A DNA stretch of 9,134 nucleotides from Actinomycetes bacterium (GTDB taxonomy: Bacteria; Actinomycetota; Thermoleophilia; Solirubrobacterales; 70-9): the NCBI GenBank assembly GCA_023434465.1, contig JAEYSQ010000005.1, positions 1 to 9,134 of the forward strand. The letters are read 5' to 3'. Under the pieces are notes generated by a model. The model saw nothing but the letters and a program-made list of their open reading frames with translations, was not told the origin of the DNA and searched no databases. Positions 6,690 through 9,134 of the stretch are shown piece by piece (within the stretch, counting starts at the first letter, position 1; each line of letters opens with the position of its first letter). The position numbers and the translations under genes are program-made.

Positions 6690-8537
6690 CTACTTGACCA
6701 GCTCGATCGTCATGCCGATCGGGCTGATCGCACCCATGCCGCCGAGCATGCCGAGAATCTTCGTCACATACGCCTGGGTCTCCGGGTAGGGCGGAATGCA
6801 GTTGCAGGAGCCGACAGCACCTGGTCCTGCGTTGTAGGCGGCGAGCGCGAGCGCCGGGGAACCGAACCGCTTGAGCAGATCGCTCATCAGGTGCGCCTGA
6901 GCCATGATCGCGGCGGCCGGATCGAATGGGTCCTCGAGGCCGTACTCGGCCGCCGCCGCGGGGGTAAAGGCTGCGATACCGAAGGCGATGCCGTTGCCCG
7001 CGTTCGGGTCGAACCCCGATTCGGCGAAGAGCTGGGCGGCCAGCAGTGCAGCCGAAACGTTCCAGCGCATCGCCGCGCGCAACACCAGCGGCCTCACCCA
7101 TCCCGGAGTAAACGAAGGTACCGCTTGCGAGAGAGCCGCCGAGCGGTCACCGCTCTCCAATCCGACCGAATTGCCGGCCTGCGAACAGGGGGCAGGACCG
7201 ATCGTGAACCCGTAATGCCAGGCTTCCCAGCTGTACCTCTGGACGAAGCCGAAGCGGCCGGCATTGGCCGACAGCCAACCGTAGGCCGCGGGCGGTCCGA
7301 GGTCGAGCTCGGTTGCACAGCGATGAAGCGACTGGCCAGGCGGCGCCACCCAGGTCGGGTCGGGGTTGGCCGCGAAGAGTGCGGCCTGTTCGGCGTCGGA
7401 GCGAAATGCAGAGTTGATTGTCAGGGTGACTCCGGCCGCTGCTGCCGCCGCCGACATGGCGTCGAAGGCGGCCGCCACATCCGGTCGCATGCCCTTTCCC
7501 TGCCTTTCGGCCAGGGGCCCGGAGTAACCACCTCCGGAGGCCATGGACGGCACCGCCCCCATCGAGACGGGCACGCTGATTCGCGCCTCCGCCCAGTTCG
7601 GCGGAGCCCGGTGGCCGCTGCCTCCCGATCCGGGCCGGACCGATGTCGCAATCGAGACTCTGGCCCGGACCGGCGCGTAGGAACCGGAATCGGGAAAACG
7701 GACGAAGACCGCCAGTGGTGAGGCATCATTGGCAGCCGCCGCTTTGACCGCGGCCAACCGGGCCCGGCTCAGGTAGACCGGCTTCGGCATGTGGGCCGGG
7801 TTCGGGAGCCCGTTCGGCAGGCGCGGCGGAGCCAGCAGACGAGGCAGGTCGTCCTTCATCGACCGCACGGCCGACAACGCCGACAGATCGGCCGCGCGTT
7901 GCGCGTTGGCCTTGCCCGTGACCGCCCCGGAGATCGCAACCAGCGCCACGGCGCCGAGAACGAGCGCGAAGACTCCGCCAAGCACCAGAGGGGTCGCCTG
8001 GCCCCGGGCGGATCGAAGCCGCGAGAGTGGCCCCCTCCGAACCGCGGAACGTTCGGCCAGCTCCGCCTTCTCAGCGAACTCGCTGGCCTCCTCCAGCACA
8101 AGTTCGGTCAGGGGCGAATCGAGTGCTTCACCGGGTTTGGAATCACGTAGCTCGCCCGACCCGACGATCACCTGGTCCCAGCCCAGTTCCAGCAACTCCC
8201 TGTAGCGCTCGGCGGGCGCCACGACGGCCATCGGCGTGGAATCGACACTTGCCCGGAGCCGCGACACGGTTCCGGCGAGATCCTCATCTCCGTCAACCGC
8301 AACATAGACCAGGGAGCCGCGTGCTTTGATAATCGCCTCCGGCATCACCTTCGCGAGCGTTGCCTCCAGGTCCTTGGCCGCTTCCGGCGCAAGCAGGCTG
8401 GCCGCGCGAGGCCGCTCCCGTCCCACTTCGAGGAGCACCGCTGGCCCGCCACCAGAAGCCTGCAGCAGCCGCTCAGCAGCCTCCCGTTCGGCGCCGGGGA
8501 AGCGACCGACCGTGGTGATCAGCATGGTTACGCTCAT
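6690..8537 (-). CDS. TadG/Rv3654c-like membrane anchor fused to VanY-type carboxypeptidase and lytic transglycosylase
   Basis: This 615-residue protein has four parts. Residues 1-178 alternate beta strands and helices and match no family I recognise. Residues 176-225 (SARGQATPLVLGG, one membrane span at about 183-205, then NAQRAADLSALSA) match the N-terminal segment of TadE/TadG-like proteins such as Rv3654c. Residues 345-445 are a VanY-like M15 D,D-carboxypeptidase: SAFRSDAEQ (376-384), zinc ligands His405, Asp412 and His441, catalytic Glu438 in WEAWHY. Residues 483-600 are a lytic transglycosylase (SLT) domain: catalytic Glu506 (AESGFDPNA), AYNAGPG (567-573), PPYPETQAYV (582-591). The wall-cutting domains would lie outside the membrane, trimming peptides and cleaving glycan. 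ATG 8537 overlaps the previous stop (ATGA) and has GGAAGG upstream. The open frame extends to 8666, but coupling favours 8537. The GLMQ-type Gln is Ala523. Confidence 0.88.
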   Translation of the reverse strand: MSVTMLITTVGRFPGAEREAAERLLQASGGGPAVLLEVGRERPRAASLLAPEAAKDLEATLAKVMPEAIIKARGSLVYVAVDGDEDLAGTVSRLRASVDSTPMAVVAPAERYRELLELGWDQVIVGSGELRDSKPGEALDSPLTELVLEEASEFAEKAELAERSAVRRGPLSRLRSARGQATPLVLGGVFALVLGAVALVAISGAVTGKANAQRAADLSALSAVRSMKDDLPRLLAPPRLPNGLPNPAHMPKPVYLSRARLAAVKAAAANDASPLAVFVRFPDSGSYAPVRARVSIATSVRPGSGGSGHRAPPNWAEARISVPVSMGAVPSMASGGGYSGPLAERQGKGMRPDVAAAFDAMSAAAAAAGVTLTINSAFRSDAEQAALFAANPDPTWVAPPGQSLHRCATELDLGPPAAYGWLSANAGRFGFVQRYSWEAWHYGFTIGPAPCSQAGNSVGLESGDRSAALSQAVPSFTPGWVRPLVLRAAMRWNVSAALLAAQLFAESGFDPNAGNGIAFGIAAFTPAAAAEYGLEDPFDPAAAIMAQAHLMSDLLKRFGSPALALAAYNAGPGAVGSCNCIPPYPETQAYVTKILGMLGGMGAISPIGMTIELVK

Positions 8538-8935
8538 CCCGGCCTTCCACCCGCTTCGGCCGTAACCGCGAGAGTCTCGGACATCGAAGAGAAAAGCGCC
8601 GGAGGCCGCAGGCGCACCCGGACCGTCGGCCCCGACCGGGAAACCGAAACCCGGTTGCGAGCCCACCCCGGCAGGGCTTTGCGAACAGCCGGCTCGACCG
8701 GTTCGCCGCGCACCAGCGCCACCGCTCCGGCAGCGGCCGCCCCGTCAGCGATCGTCGCGGTATAGCCGGTCGCAAGAAGCTGAAAGCAGATCAGACCGGC
8801 CAGCATCACAGCCGCGATGCCCGCGACCGCCTCGACCGTTGCCTGGCCCGAGCTTTCCGAGCAGGCTGTCCGCACAAAACGGCCCTCCCCGGCCAGTCGC
8901 CCGGGGGCGAGCCGGCTCTCGGCGTGGTTGAACAT
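8534..8935 (-). CDS. TadE-like minor pilin/pseudopilin
   Basis: This 133-residue protein has a basic N-terminal leader of about 30 residues, then G30 followed by QATVE (31-35). That is the type IV prepilin pattern: Gly at -1, Glu at +5 and a hydrophobic span (about 36-57). TadE and related pseudopilins are cut at this Gly by a prepilin peptidase and assist Flp/Tad pilus assembly. The rest (60-133) is a short, Ala-rich, extracytoplasmic part. Its second half aligns with the C-terminus of the gene before it, so the two are tandem paralogues. ATG 8935 overlaps the previous stop (TGATG), with GGGGGA six bases upstream. Its own stop overlaps the start of the fusion gene. The order resembles the mycobacterial Rv3655c-Rv3654c end of a tad cluster. 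The precise role is unknown. Confidence 0.8.
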   Translation of the reverse strand: MFNHAESRLAPGRLAGEGRFVRTACSESSGQATVEAVAGIAAVMLAGLICFQLLATGYTATIADGAAAAGAVALVRGEPVEPAVRKALPGWARNRVSVSRSGPTVRVRLRPPALFSSMSETLAVTAEAGGRPG

Positions 8936-9134
8936 CAGCCGTCCCCCAGAGAGCTCGAACCGTAGACGTGAGTCTCCGGAAAGCCGGGAAGAAGACCCGG
9001 CACCCGAACCCCGATTCTCACCCCGTCTTTCTGCGAGACCTTGAGGCCATCCCGCAACACGCCGGGCAGTGCCCGCTCGGCCGCCCCGCGAGGCGCTTTT
9101 CCGGTCAGTACAGCCCTTGCCCCGGCCCGGGCGG
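8935..9134 (-). CDS. TadE-like protein, C-terminal fragment (5' end outside window)
   Basis: The last 65 codons of a minus-strand gene read in frame to TGA at 8937-8935, entering from beyond the window. The visible part includes AGARAVLTGKAPRGAAERALPG and a beta-rich tail ending in HVYGSSSLGDG. It aligns with residues 68-133 of the next gene: AGA-x-A, a Gly, then ALPG at identical spacing, followed by similar alternating Val/Arg strands (VRIGVRVP against VRVRLRPP). The membrane span and any prepilin motif would lie outside the window, so the TadE assignment rests on this similarity and on the TGATG overlap with the TadE-like gene. Confidence 0.68.
   Translation of the reverse strand, partial: ARAGARAVLTGKAPRGAAERALPGVLRDGLKVSQKDGVRIGVRVPGLLPGFPETHVYGSSSLGDG

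Noticed and set aside
6640..7101. Extended start for the MaoC protein at 7101
   Set aside because: The added residues overlap the SLT domain in another frame and are Arg/Gly-rich noise; MaoC homologues begin near ATG 6639.
6891..7721. Plus-strand open frame of 276 codons
   Set aside because: It is antisense to the VanY/SLT region, whose active-site residues are all present; the translation is Arg-rich with no recognisable motif.

Overview
This is a high-GC bacterial window. Three things point to the Actinomycetota: several GTG starts, TANNNT-type -10 hexamers placed directly before start codons, and a MaoC protein resembling mycobacterial Rv0130. A deep-branching class such as Thermoleophilia is plausible, but that is a guess and no rRNA or other phylogenetic marker was used. 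Most genes read on the minus strand. The crotonase-fold gene is the only plus-strand gene.

Region 1 (1-5185, minus strand, read right to left): uvrC (nucleotide excision repair), rapZ (P-loop/GlcN6P-sensing protein family), a two-gene ABC-2 exporter (ATPase and permease overlapping by 4 bases) and a small VOC-fold protein. Gaps are 39, 41, -4 and 82 bases, so this is probably one operon with possible internal promoters. A strong stem-loop at 84-129 lies downstream of the last gene and may end it.

Region 2 (5186-6639): a 45-base divergent promoter region separates uvrC from a plus-strand crotonase-superfamily gene. That gene lacks both classical hydratase glutamates but keeps a PDGG aspartate, so it looks like an isomerase. 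It converges on a minus-strand MaoC (R)-hydratase-like gene across a 95-base GC-rich spacer containing dyads. The two enzymes both suggest acyl-CoA chemistry, but a shared pathway is not shown.

Region 3 (6690-9134, minus strand): the left end of what looks like a Tad/Flp-type pilus locus continuing beyond the window. It holds the C-terminal end of one TadE-like protein, a complete TadE-like minor pilin with a prepilin cleavage motif, and a 615-residue fusion. The genes overlap (TGATG and ATGA), so they are translationally coupled. The fusion has an unrecognised alpha/beta N-terminal domain, a TadG/Rv3654c-like pilin-type membrane anchor, a VanY-like M15 D,D-carboxypeptidase domain and a lytic transglycosylase (SLT) domain. 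A pilus-type subunit carrying two peptidoglycan-cutting domains is the most unusual content here. The inferred job is local wall remodelling for pilus or secretion assembly.
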